53,663 nucleotides of DNA, taken from positions 1 through 53,663 of the forward strand of contig JBBKWB010000032.1 of NCBI GenBank assembly GCA_037968755.1, written 5' to 3'. Numbering within the stretch: the stretch's first letter is position 1; each line of letters opens with the position of its first letter. The notes under the pieces were generated by a model. The model was not told the DNA's origin and did not search any database. It saw only the letters and a program-made list of their open reading frames with translations. The position numbers and the translations under genes were made by a program. Shown here one piece after another: positions 1 through 8,474 of the stretch. Source of the stretch: Woeseia sp037968755. GTDB taxonomy: Bacteria > Pseudomonadota > Gammaproteobacteria > Steroidobacterales > Woeseiaceae.

Positions 1-169
1 TTTCCCGATCGTTATGGGCGTGCGGTTCTTGCAAATCCGACGGATAAGCAAACCAAGTGCGGGTTCGCGGAATCAAAGTTAACAAGAACCTCACGCGTGT
101 CCACGAATTCGCCAGGGCGCACGCGCCATTCTTGTATACTTCTCGCACCAAGCGCCCGCAAGCTGTCGA

Positions 170-2377
170 ATGTCTTTTTTCCTGGAACTCAAGCGCCGTA
201 ACGTATTCAGGGTGGCTGCGGCCTACCTGGTAGCCGGTTGGCTGTTGACGGAGGTGTTTACCACCATCCTGCCCACCGTTGGTGCACCTGCCTGGATGTC
301 ACGGGCGGTTGTGCTGGTGTTCGCACTGGGGTTCCTGCCAACCGTCATCGTCGCCTGGGTCTACCAAATCACGCCCGAGGGTATTCGCCGGCAAAGTATC
401 GTTGATGACGACGACAGTCTGTCGGCACGGCGTGGTCGCAGGCTTGAGTTTCTTACTCTGGCAGTGGTGGTGACGGGCATCCTGTTTCTTGCGGTGTTCG
501 GCTCACAACGCGAGTCTGTCGACAGCGTTGATTCTGTGGCAGAGGTGCCGCCGATGTCGATAGCCGTGCTGCCGTTCGTTAATATGTCTGACAGTCAGGA
601 TAACGAATATTTCTCAGATGGCCTGACGGAAACACTCTTGCACATGCTGGCGCAGGTTCCCGGGCTGAAAGTGGCGGCGAGGACGTCCAGCTTTTCATTC
701 AAGAATAAGAATCTGCCTATTGGAGAGATCGCAACTGCACTTGGCGTTGCCCACATCCTTGAAGGCAGTGTGCAACGCTCGGGCGATCGCGTACGCATAA
801 CGGCGCAGCTCATACGCTCGCGTGACCAGTTCCATGTCTGGTCAGCGAACTACGATCGTACCCTGGATGACATCTTTGCAATTCAGGATGAAATTGCAGG
901 GGACGTCGGCGCGGCGATGTCCAAGTCCATACTCGGCGTAGCGCCTGCTGCCGGCGAAAGCGCGCGCAGCACCGAGTACACCGATGCCTACGATCTCTAT
1001 TTGCAGGCCTTGCAGCAACGCAGCACGTTTTCGCACTGGGGGTTGCGAGCGGAGCAGGATTTGCTCAAGGGGGCGCTTGCGGTCGACCCGGACTTCATAG
1101 ACGCAAAACTTGCGCTTGCTTACAACTATTTGCGCCAGTCAGAAACCGGCTTGATGGAAGAGAGCCTGGCATTGAGGCAGATGCTGGCTACTGCCGAACA
1201 GGTGCTGCTGGTGCGCCCGCAGGATCCCGATGCCCGCGCGATTCGCTTGTTTATTGATTCGTCACTGCAAACCAGTGACGTTACAGCTGGCAAGGTCAAT
1301 GCAGCCATTGCAGGCTTGCGCGAGATTGTTGCCGAACACCCGGACAAACTGGATGCCCGCTTCCTGCTGGTGCGCAGATTGTCTAACGTGCGCGATTTCG
1401 GCGGCGTCGAAACTCTGCTGAATGAAGCGCTGAAAACGGACCCGCTTAACCCGGCCATTCTTTACCGCCTGGGTGTCATGCACGCCAATCTTTCCGACAG
1501 CAGCCAGGCAATCGCCTACATGCAGCGGTCTCTGGACATCGAACCGCGCCAGCCGAACGCGCATTCGATCATGTCATCCTTGAGCCAGGTTGCCGGTGAT
1601 GGCGTGGGCGCGGTGCGGCATATGCTCAAGTCGATCGAATATGATCCAACTGACCACGAGTTGTCTGCTGAGCTGGCGCAGTTCCTGTATGAGCTTGGGC
1701 TGATCGAAGAAGCCGACGATTTTCGTAAGCGCGTACTCTCGATCGCGCCGACCAGCAGTGCTGCGTACGAAGTCAATATGCTTCGCGCCCTCGCAGTTGG
1801 CGACGACGATGCCCTGTATCAAACTGCACGCGAGGCGATTCGCATAGATGTCAGCAACCGCCGGGATGCATACGTGGATGCAGTGCACAACTTGCTTTCC
1901 GTGGCAATTCGTCGCGGCGTTATCGAGGAAGAACTGGCTTTCATAGAGCAGAGCTCACCCGGAATTTTCGCATACGATTCAGCGGCCCCTTCACTAAAGA
2001 GCTGGGCCGCGCAATTTGCTGCGATGGACGCATGGTTTGTGGCCAGACCAAAAGCCGAGCTACTCGAGCGACTCGCCTACATCGAGCGGATGGCGGCTGA
2101 GTACGGTTTCTCAATTGACGACAATCCAGCTCTCAAGGTAAGCGTTCTTGCGCTGCTCGGGAAAAGTGCTGAGGCTATTGAACTGGCACTGGACCAGGTG
2201 TTCGTTGATAGCGTGTTGCGCCATCCCAGTTGGCAGGAGCGATTCGAGCATGCCCAGTATGCAGAAATCGTAAGCGACTCCCGGGTGCAGAGAGCGCTGG
2301 GCAAATGGTCAGTTGAGAGAACCAAAGTCAGAAAAAACGTAGCAGAATTCCTGCAGACTGCGCGCGTCGAAACCTGA
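170..2377 (+). CDS. TolB-like/TPR membrane protein
   Basis: A 735-residue inner-membrane protein of unknown exact role. The N-terminus (about residues 5-20, ELKRRNVFRVAAAYLVAGW) is the stereotyped opening of a family common in marine Gammaproteobacteria. Hydrophobic segments lie near 13-33, 44-66 and 92-110. Residues about 128-250 match the TolB-like fold that accompanies adenylate cyclases and CadC-type regulators (SIAVLPFVNMS, then YFSDGLTETLL). From about residue 270 on, degenerate tetratricopeptide repeats fill the rest. In relatives this module is often attached to a cyclase or a winged-helix domain; here neither is present, so it is probably a scaffold or sensor rather than an enzyme. 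The ATG has no strong Shine-Dalgarno, but the conserved MSFFxELKRRNVFR start supports it. It stands alone, convergent with rlmJ, whose stop is 18 bases away. Architecture is confident, function is not. Confidence 0.85.
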   Translation: MSFFLELKRRNVFRVAAAYLVAGWLLTEVFTTILPTVGAPAWMSRAVVLVFALGFLPTVIVAWVYQITPEGIRRQSIVDDDDSLSARRGRRLEFLTLAVVVTGILFLAVFGSQRESVDSVDSVAEVPPMSIAVLPFVNMSDSQDNEYFSDGLTETLLHMLAQVPGLKVAARTSSFSFKNKNLPIGEIATALGVAHILEGSVQRSGDRVRITAQLIRSRDQFHVWSANYDRTLDDIFAIQDEIAGDVGAAMSKSILGVAPAAGESARSTEYTDAYDLYLQALQQRSTFSHWGLRAEQDLLKGALAVDPDFIDAKLALAYNYLRQSETGLMEESLALRQMLATAEQVLLVRPQDPDARAIRLFIDSSLQTSDVTAGKVNAAIAGLREIVAEHPDKLDARFLLVRRLSNVRDFGGVETLLNEALKTDPLNPAILYRLGVMHANLSDSSQAIAYMQRSLDIEPRQPNAHSIMSSLSQVAGDGVGAVRHMLKSIEYDPTDHELSAELAQFLYELGLIEEADDFRKRVLSIAPTSSAAYEVNMLRALAVGDDDALYQTAREAIRIDVSNRRDAYVDAVHNLLSVAIRRGVIEEELAFIEQSSPGIFAYDSAAPSLKSWAAQFAAMDAWFVARPKAELLERLAYIERMAAEYGFSIDDNPALKVSVLALLGKSAEAIELALDQVFVDSVLRHPSWQERFEHAQYAEIVSDSRVQRALGKWSVERTKVRKNVAEFLQTARVET

Positions 2378-2394
2378 CGCCACGCTGCAGCAGC

Positions 2395-3231
2395 TCAGGA
2401 CAGCTCATAGTTGAGTTTGAAACTGGCAGCTGCGTCCTGTGCGAGCAGTTTCGTTAATCCCGGCATCAAATTTGCGAGTGTCGCGGGCAATGTGTGTGGT
2501 GGGTTGATCACGAACATGCCGCTGCCATACAGGCCGGCACGTTCTCCGCTGGGTTTCTTAACGCTCATGGCCACGTCTAGCCAACGCGGTCCCGCCGCCT
2601 TGATCAGCTGCTGCCCGAGCTTTTCGGCTTCGCGCCGGACCAGCAGTGGATACCAGATCGCATAGACTCCAGTCGCAAATCGACGCCTGGCATCGACAAG
2701 GCTGTCAATGAGCTGCACATAGTCGCTCTTAACCTCGTAACTCGGATCAATCATTATGAGTGCTCGTCGCGGTTCCGGCGGCAGCAAAGACCGGAGCGCG
2801 GCAAAGCCGTCGGACTTTTGCACTTTGACGTGCCCGTCATGCTTGAACTGTTCGTTAAGCAATGCGTGGTCAGCCGGGTGCAACTCACTTAGCCACAAGC
2901 GGTCACCAACGCGGACTGAATCATTCGCAAGTAGCGGCGAGCCAGGATAGCGTGAAAGCGTGCCATCCGGGTTGCGGAGTCGAACCCGGTCCAGGTAGCG
3001 CTGGACGGCTTCGGGCAAGTCGGTGGCGTTCCACAGTCGCTCAATTCCCTCGCTGCTCTCGCGATTGCTGCTTGTGTTGTCGATACGGTACTGGCCGGCA
3101 CCGGCATGAGTGTCGATGTACCAAAGCCGTTTGTCCTTCGCTGTCAGGTAGTGCAGCAGCTCGACCAGCACAATGTGTTTGAGCACATCGGCGTGGTTAC
3201 CCGCGTGAAAGGCATGGCGATAACTCAGCAT
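2395..3231 (-). CDS. rlmJ: 23S rRNA (adenine-2030-N6)-methyltransferase RlmJ
   Basis: Methylates A2030 of 23S rRNA at N6 using S-adenosylmethionine; a cytoplasmic housekeeping modification. The product is 278 residues, almost the same as E. coli RlmJ (280). It opens with MLSYRHAFHAGNHADVLKH, the hallmark of the family, and contains the catalytic-type motif MIDPSYE (a DPPY variant) in the Rossmann methyltransferase fold, preceded by the DTHAGAG SAM-binding motif. An in-frame ATG lies 42 codons further upstream, but that extension is not family-like; the ATG at 3231 places the conserved N-terminus first, so I chose it. The gene is monocistronic and convergent with the TPR gene. Confidence is high. 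Confidence 0.96.
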   Translation of the reverse strand: MLSYRHAFHAGNHADVLKHIVLVELLHYLTAKDKRLWYIDTHAGAGQYRIDNTSSNRESSEGIERLWNATDLPEAVQRYLDRVRLRNPDGTLSRYPGSPLLANDSVRVGDRLWLSELHPADHALLNEQFKHDGHVKVQKSDGFAALRSLLPPEPRRALIMIDPSYEVKSDYVQLIDSLVDARRRFATGVYAIWYPLLVRREAEKLGQQLIKAAGPRWLDVAMSVKKPSGERAGLYGSGMFVINPPHTLPATLANLMPGLTKLLAQDAAASFKLNYELS

Positions 3232-3560
3232 CGTGGGTACTTTGGTCCGGATGGAGGTGGGGAAAAAGTTTGCCGTGAGCAGAACAGGTCGTCGCAAAGA
3301 TAGCAGGTTCGCACATTCAAGTTCTGCCCCGAGACAGCAGCGCGGCGCTGGGAGCATCAGTCAGCAGGCTGTCCCGCCAGCATTCCGCGGGTAGACTTCG
3401 GCGGAATCGCCCGGCAGATTCCAACAAAGTTGGTCCCCCTGCTTTTACGCTGAGGTACTATAGCGAGCGCGAGCGGGGGCGCACGGATTGAACTTCATTT
3501 GTGCATGAGGTGCATTCCCGTTCGAGCCGGAACAGAATCAAAAACGAAGAGAGTATCTGC

Positions 3561-4934
3561 ATGCAGCAAGTCAACGCGCACGAAAACTTTTCATCGAGAC
3601 TTGGATTCCTGCTGGCGGCAATAGGCGCCGCCGTGGGACTGGGGAACCTCTGGAAGTTTCCATACATGCTGGGTAGCAACGGCGGCGCGGCATTCGTATT
3701 GGTTTACGTGATCGCCATAGTCGTTATTGCAACACCCGTTATGATCGGTGAGATGCTGATCGGCAAGTACGGCCGCAAGAGTGCGCCGAGTTCATTCGCA
3801 GTGGTGGCCGCTGCTGTGAAGGCCAGCCCTGGCTGGCGCTATGTCGGCTGGCTCGGCATTGTCACGATGTTCCTGGTTCTGAGTTTTTTCAGCGTCATCG
3901 CAGGTTGGTCAATCGCCTACATATTCAAGATGGCTAGCGGCACGTTTTCCGGTCTGGCGCCTGCTGCTGTTAGTGCAGAGTTTGACCGGTTTTTGCATCA
4001 GCCCATGGTCATGACGGCCTGGCATGCGTTGTTCATGATATTTACTGTTGCGATCGTCGCTCGCGGCGTGAAAGCGGGCATCGAGAAAACCGTAACGTTC
4101 ATCATGCCCGCGCTGTTTGTAATGCTCGTCGGGCTTGTTATTTACGGCATGGTGGCCGGCGAGTTTGGCCAGGCAGTGAATTATCTGTTCAAGCCTGATT
4201 TCTCCAAGATCACGCCGGAAGTGACCATGGCTGCCCTTGGCCAGGCCTTCTTCTCGGTCAATGTCGGCATTGGTGCGGTACTCACTTACGCTGCGTATCT
4301 GCCTGAAGACGCCGATATAGTCAGATCCTCAGCAATTGTTGCGGTAGGCGATACCCTGGTCGCGTTGCTGGCCGGGTTGATGATTTTCCCGATCGTGTTC
4401 GCCTACGACCTTGACCCGACCCAGGGTCCCGGTTTGATATTCGTTACCTTATCGACGGCCTTCAGCGCGATGCCGGGTGGCGCTGTCATTGGCAGCGTGT
4501 TCTTCACGCTGGTATTCTTCGCAGCGCTTTCCTCGTCATTGTCGATGCTCGAGGTCTGCGTCAGTCACTTTGCCGAAAACAAGAATGTTGGCAGGGGAAA
4601 GGCAGCTGTTGTCACAGGGGTCGTAATATTCTTCGTTGGCTTTATTACGCTCTGGTCTTTCAACGTCATGGAAGATGTGCGGCCGCTGGGCGCCTTTGAT
4701 CGCTTCAAGGAGATGAATCCGTTCGGCTTGCTGGACTTTTCCATAACCAATGTGCTGATGCCAATCGGGGCAATGTTGTACGCCCTGTTTATCGGCTGGT
4801 TCCTGACGAATGACCTGATTCTCGAAACACTGCGAATTAAAGACGGCGTGTTCTTTCGAGTCTGGCGTTTCTTGATGCGTTTCGTAGTGCCGGTCGCAAT
4901 CCTCGCGATATTTGCCTTCAACCTGGCCGCATAG
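3561..4934 (+). CDS. NSS-family sodium-dependent transporter
   Basis: A 457-residue, about 11-12 helix inner-membrane symporter of the neurotransmitter:sodium symporter (SNF/LeuT) family, which imports amino acids or related solutes with Na+. The diagnostic first helix is present (AAIGAAVGLGNLWKFPYM, with the GNLWKFP unwound motif that binds Na+ and substrate), followed by GGAAFVLVYV. The substrate cannot be read from sequence; amino acids or their derivatives are the usual choice. An in-frame GTG/ATG-type extension of 20 codons exists upstream, but the ATG at 3561 comes after a purine-rich stretch (aacgaagagag) and begins right before the conserved RLGFLLAAIG, so I prefer it. The next gene starts 5 bases after the stop, so the two are almost certainly co-transcribed. 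Confidence 0.93.
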   Translation: MQQVNAHENFSSRLGFLLAAIGAAVGLGNLWKFPYMLGSNGGAAFVLVYVIAIVVIATPVMIGEMLIGKYGRKSAPSSFAVVAAAVKASPGWRYVGWLGIVTMFLVLSFFSVIAGWSIAYIFKMASGTFSGLAPAAVSAEFDRFLHQPMVMTAWHALFMIFTVAIVARGVKAGIEKTVTFIMPALFVMLVGLVIYGMVAGEFGQAVNYLFKPDFSKITPEVTMAALGQAFFSVNVGIGAVLTYAAYLPEDADIVRSSAIVAVGDTLVALLAGLMIFPIVFAYDLDPTQGPGLIFVTLSTAFSAMPGGAVIGSVFFTLVFFAALSSSLSMLEVCVSHFAENKNVGRGKAAVVTGVVIFFVGFITLWSFNVMEDVRPLGAFDRFKEMNPFGLLDFSITNVLMPIGAMLYALFIGWFLTNDLILETLRIKDGVFFRVWRFLMRFVVPVAILAIFAFNLAA

Positions 4935-4939
4935 TTGCT

Positions 4940-5545
4940 GTGACCTGGATAAAGCACATACCGTTTGACAGTGCGACGGGCAAGTTAAAGAAGCTGTACG
5001 AGCGCATTACAGGGCCCAACAATAACGTCGACAACATCATGCTTGCGCACAGCTTGCGGCCGCACACGATGGAAGGTCACATGACGCTGTACAAGTATGT
5101 GCTGCATCATCCCGGTAATTCCTTGCCTAAATGGTATCTGGAAGCGATCGGCGTATACGTGAGCAGATTGAACAATTGCGAGTATTGTTACGATCACCAT
5201 CTTGCTGGCATGACGCGCTTGCTCGATGACCCGGTACGCAGCGACGCCATACGCCTGGCATTTGAACAGAGTAATTTGTCAGCGGCACTTTCCGACAAGG
5301 AGCGAGCCGGGCTTGAGTATGCGGCTTGTTTGACCCGATCTCCCGGAGAACTTGTTGAGTCGCAGATTCAGTTGTTAAGGGATGCCGGACTTGATGACGG
5401 CGAGATCCTCGAGATCAACCAGGTTACCGCTTACTTTGCCTATGCCAATCGGACCGTGTTGGGGCTTGGCGTCAACACTGACGGGGATCTAGTTGGTTTG
5501 TCGCCCGGGGACAACCAGGACCCCGACAATTGGAGCCATAGCTAG
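4940..5545 (+). CDS. AhpD-like/carboxymuconolactone decarboxylase-family peroxidase-related protein
   Basis: A 201-residue helical protein of the carboxymuconolactone decarboxylase/AhpD superfamily, closest in appearance to the 'uncharacterised peroxidase-related enzyme' group. The redox motif is visible as C80-E-Y-C83-Y-D-H-H87 within LNNCEYCYDHHLAGM; the CxxC pair plus His is the proton-relay and thiol site of AhpD-type alkylhydroperoxidases. It begins with GTG only 5 bases after the transporter stop, so translational coupling is likely. Family knowledge suggests thiol peroxidase or disulfide reductase activity; the physiological substrate is unknown. Co-transcription with a sodium symporter suggests a role with whatever that symporter imports, but this is inference. 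Confidence 0.88.
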   Translation: MTWIKHIPFDSATGKLKKLYERITGPNNNVDNIMLAHSLRPHTMEGHMTLYKYVLHHPGNSLPKWYLEAIGVYVSRLNNCEYCYDHHLAGMTRLLDDPVRSDAIRLAFEQSNLSAALSDKERAGLEYAACLTRSPGELVESQIQLLRDAGLDDGEILEINQVTAYFAYANRTVLGLGVNTDGDLVGLSPGDNQDPDNWSHS

Positions 5546-5665
5546 AACGCCACTATGCGCTGCACCGGTTCCGGTCATCCGTGCTGTAACGTCAGGCGTC
5601 GATCTGACCGGCGGATGAGGTAAGCTCATTGTTAGCGAATACTCGCCAGCCACAGGAAAATCACC

Positions 5666-5866
5666 ATGAGCCAGAACAAACTGATCGGGATCGTCTTGCT
5701 GATTGGCGGCGCAATTGCGCTCTATTTCGGAATCAACGCGACGAATGCGCCAACCGAAGAAATTGCCGAAGCCCTCACGGGCCAGTACTCGGACAACACC
5801 ATGTTGTACCTGATCGGCGGTGGTGTATCGGCCGCAGCTGGATTGTTCATGCTTAGCCGAAAATAA
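5666..5866 (+). CDS. DUF3185 small membrane protein
   Basis: A 66-residue hydrophobic protein with two predicted transmembrane helices: IGIVLLIGGAIALYFGI near the N-terminus and MLYLIGGGVSAAAGLFML near the C-terminus. They are separated by an acidic polar loop (TEEIAEALTGQYSDNT). This layout and the Gly-rich helices match the DUF3185 family, of unknown function. The start has a purine-rich site (cacaggaaaatcacc) about 7-10 bases upstream. It lies 120 bases after the AhpD-like gene on the same strand and is followed by a 7-bp hairpin. Function is unknown; family assignment is fairly secure. Confidence 0.85.
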   Translation: MSQNKLIGIVLLIGGAIALYFGINATNAPTEEIAEALTGQYSDNTMLYLIGGGVSAAAGLFMLSRK

Positions 5867-5888
5867 GCCAAATCCAATAGAGGGGAGT

Positions 5889-5907
5889 CTGCTCGCACGT
5901 CGAGCAG
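5889..5907 (+). terminator. possible weak hairpin after DUF3185 gene
   Basis: A perfect 7-bp stem (CTGCTCG / CGAGCAG) with a 5-base loop sits 22 bases after the DUF3185 stop. There is no T-tract, so intrinsic termination would be weak. Confidence 0.3.
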
Positions 5908-5998
5908 GTTAAGCAAGTCAAAGTTATCCTGAGTGCGCCTACTTCAAGCCTGGCGCGTACAGGAAGCCTTGCGGAAGTCGATTGGGTGGGGGCAATTT

Positions 5999-7357
5999 GT
6001 GGGTCAATGCCACGGACCAATTTATGAAGTGACATTGCAGGTCGATGCTGTAGCGGCCAGTGATCTGGACGCGTGGTTGGACGAGCATGTCGCCGAGCTA
6101 TTGCAGCTCCCAGGCTTCGTTGATGCCGAAGTCAGCGAGACCGACAATAGCGATGATCGGGAAACACGTGTAGTCCGCTACTGCATGGCCAGCGCAGAAG
6201 ATCTCGATGACTACCTGGCCGGCCCGGCCAGTGCGATGCGCGCCAAGACTGTTGCGAAGTTCGGCGAGCATCTGACCGCCACCCGGCGAGTGCTGCATAA
6301 CCGCGAAAATGCAGGCAGCGGCAAACTTCCGCACTGCCTCAATTGCAACGCGCCGCTAACAGGGCAGTACTGTGGTCAGTGCGGTCAGCGAGGACAGTCA
6401 CGGTTAATAAGCGTCTGGGAACTCACGCGTGATGCGTTTGGCGATCTGTTCGACGTTGACTCCAGGCTGTGGCGCACAATCGTGCAACTTGCGATTCGTC
6501 CAGGGTACTTAACGCGCGACTATTTGCGTGGCCGTCGTGCGCGGTACATGCCGCCGTTCCGTACGTATCTCGTACTGAGCTTGCTGTTCTTCGTTATCGC
6601 GTTCTTCGATCCAAAGCAGGAGTTCAGCCTGTTCTTTGAGCCAGAGGGCAAGCCCGTTGCGGAAGCGACGGAAATCGTCGGCAACAACCCGGACGTTCCT
6701 GACCAAGCCAGGGCCGAAGACAACGAGGTAACGCCCGCTGACACGGATACGCCGAAAGTACAAATCGAGCTCAACCTGGCTGGAGAGGACGTCGATACTA
6801 AATGCGATCTGCGTGATGAATACGATGAAGCCGAGGTGCCCGCCTGGCTCGCCAGCCTTTTCCCACGGGAACGTCTTGAGCTCGTTTGTCTACGACTGAC
6901 CTCGGACGATGGCGAGGGCATACGCGGTTTTCTCGACAAGCTGCTGGAGTACGTGCCGGCTGGCCTGTTTATTCTTTTGCCATTGATGGCACTCGTATTG
7001 AAAGTATCGTATCCGCTGTCGAAGCGATTCTACGTAGAACATCTGCTCTTCATCATCCATTACCACGCGTTCGTCTTTCTTGCGCTGATCGTGCAGATAT
7101 TATTAGCGCGGGGCGGCAGTCTGTTTAACGTACCCAGCACGGTGCTTGTTGGTACACCCGGTATCGTGTTCGGTCTTCTGCTGGTCGCTGTGCCAATCTA
7201 TATTCCGGTGTACCTGTACAAGTCCTTGCGCCGGGTCTACGAGCAGGGCCATTGGTCGACCAGCTTCAAGTTTTCGTTGTTATTCGTCGCTTACTGGCTC
7301 GGCCTGACGGCTATTCTGCTGATCATGGCAGCGATCGCCGCGTTTTCTGTAGTGTAG
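5999..7357 (+). CDS. DUF4286-DUF3667 fusion membrane protein
   Basis: About 452 residues. The first ~95 residues (GPIYEVTLQVD... through GEHLTATRRVL) resemble DUF4286, a small ferredoxin-fold domain normally found as a stand-alone ~100-aa protein. Next comes a four-cysteine zinc ribbon (CLNCNAPLTGQYCGQCGQ) and then a DUF3667-type region: WELTRDAFGDLFDVDSRLWRT, a first membrane helix (TYLVLSLLFFVIAFF), a long acidic soluble loop, and about four more helices to the C-terminus. Starts are ambiguous: a GTG at 5933 gives 22 extra residues; the GTG at 5999 has a strong G-rich site (GGGTGGGGG) just upstream and puts the conserved PIYEVTL near the N-terminus, so I chose it. No function is known for either domain. 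It probably acts as a membrane sensor or lipid/envelope-associated protein; that is a guess. Confidence 0.85.
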   Translation: MGQCHGPIYEVTLQVDAVAASDLDAWLDEHVAELLQLPGFVDAEVSETDNSDDRETRVVRYCMASAEDLDDYLAGPASAMRAKTVAKFGEHLTATRRVLHNRENAGSGKLPHCLNCNAPLTGQYCGQCGQRGQSRLISVWELTRDAFGDLFDVDSRLWRTIVQLAIRPGYLTRDYLRGRRARYMPPFRTYLVLSLLFFVIAFFDPKQEFSLFFEPEGKPVAEATEIVGNNPDVPDQARAEDNEVTPADTDTPKVQIELNLAGEDVDTKCDLRDEYDEAEVPAWLASLFPRERLELVCLRLTSDDGEGIRGFLDKLLEYVPAGLFILLPLMALVLKVSYPLSKRFYVEHLLFIIHYHAFVFLALIVQILLARGGSLFNVPSTVLVGTPGIVFGLLLVAVPIYIPVYLYKSLRRVYEQGHWSTSFKFSLLFVAYWLGLTAILLIMAAIAAFSVV

Positions 7358-7442
7358 CGGGGGTAAATTACGCCGAATACGCTGTTGCACCGTTGCGAAT
7401 TCGTACGCTGGTGCGGACAGACCGAACTACACGACCGTCGTA

Positions 7443-8330
7443 TCAGGCAAAACCGCCGAGAATTTTCTTAAGATCACCAAGCAGCATTCGCAACGTGCCG
7501 GTGCTCAGCGCGAACTCCGCGTCCATGCGAGCGAGCGGGTCGTTGTCGATATCCTTGTCGTCGTCCATACCGAGAAAGCGCACCTTGCCGATTACGCCAT
7601 TCTCATCGAGAACGCAGCTCATGACATTGTCGTATTCGATCGCCAGGTGAGTAAGTCGCATACCGTTCGCAACATGATTGCGAATGGTCTTCTCGGCAAG
7701 GTCGAAGTCGGACCAGCGTACGGTCGAGCCGGCATCCGCTGCGTCCTGCATTCTGCATTCGCGGCCGAGTATAAACTGCTTGGGCGCGTCGCCCAGAAAA
7801 ATACGGGTTAGCAGTTCGTTGACTGGCCGTTGATATTGCAATGGCCGAATATTCAGGTCACCAAACGGTGCGCGCAGACGGCGCAGGAAGCGTTCCGCCA
7901 CGGCATCCTGTGCGCTGTCGATGCCAATAACTTTTTCCTTAAGGTCTACATATCCCCAAATCTTGTCGGACTTCAGCATGGCCTTCGGCAGCAGCTCGTC
8001 GCGGGTCTCCGCTTTCATGCGGCGCTTCTCGCGTGCGCTCGGTACTTCGCCCATACGATTGCGGAAGTCCTCAATGCGTACTTCCAGTTCCTCGTTGATC
8101 GCGGCGGCGGGCAGAACCCGGGACTGACTACGCAGCCTGACGAGGTCAGCACCGTTAAGCCGCCTGGCCAGCTGTTCGCCATTATCCGGTGCCACCGGCA
8201 TCCAGCCTGAGCTGCGCTCTGTAAGTGGGCCGCAAGGCTCGAACGCAGCCTGCTCAAGGCTTTGCGACAGCGCTGCTTCGCTGTCGGGCCAGATACTTTC
8301 GAGGCGGTAGTAACGCAGGTTTCGGAACAT
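7443..8330 (-). CDS. rdgC: recombination-associated protein RdgC
   Basis: RdgC is a nucleoid-associated ring-forming dimer that binds double-stranded DNA without sequence preference and restrains RecA filament activity. The product is 295 residues (E. coli RdgC is 303). Family signatures seen are the N-terminus MFRNLRYYRL, then GWMPV in the first fifth, a central VRIEDFRNRMGEVPSAREKRRMKAETRDELLPKA region (positions about 85-120), WGYVDLKEKVIGIDS, and the C-terminal LGMDDDKDIDNDPLARMDAEFALSTG region. It is monocistronic, on the minus strand, next to the LD-carboxypeptidase gene (144 bases upstream, same strand). The assignment is secure. Confidence 0.96.
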   Translation of the reverse strand: MFRNLRYYRLESIWPDSEAALSQSLEQAAFEPCGPLTERSSGWMPVAPDNGEQLARRLNGADLVRLRSQSRVLPAAAINEELEVRIEDFRNRMGEVPSAREKRRMKAETRDELLPKAMLKSDKIWGYVDLKEKVIGIDSAQDAVAERFLRRLRAPFGDLNIRPLQYQRPVNELLTRIFLGDAPKQFILGRECRMQDAADAGSTVRWSDFDLAEKTIRNHVANGMRLTHLAIEYDNVMSCVLDENGVIGKVRFLGMDDDKDIDNDPLARMDAEFALSTGTLRMLLGDLKKILGGFA

Positions 8331-8474
8331 GATCAGATACTGGCCAGGTGAGAAGGCCGGGCAGTATCCATATTCGGCCGCGCAATGTCACCCTTGATAT
8401 TTTCCGCGAAATCCGCCTGTTTTGCCTGGCGACAAGTGCCAGCCGGCAACGCCGCAGAACTTGTTTGACCGACT

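Noticed and set aside
2961..3000. tRNA T-loop-like stretch (GGTTCGACTC on the minus strand)
   Set aside because: It lies within rlmJ, codes for conserved protein sequence and no acceptor or anticodon arms are present.
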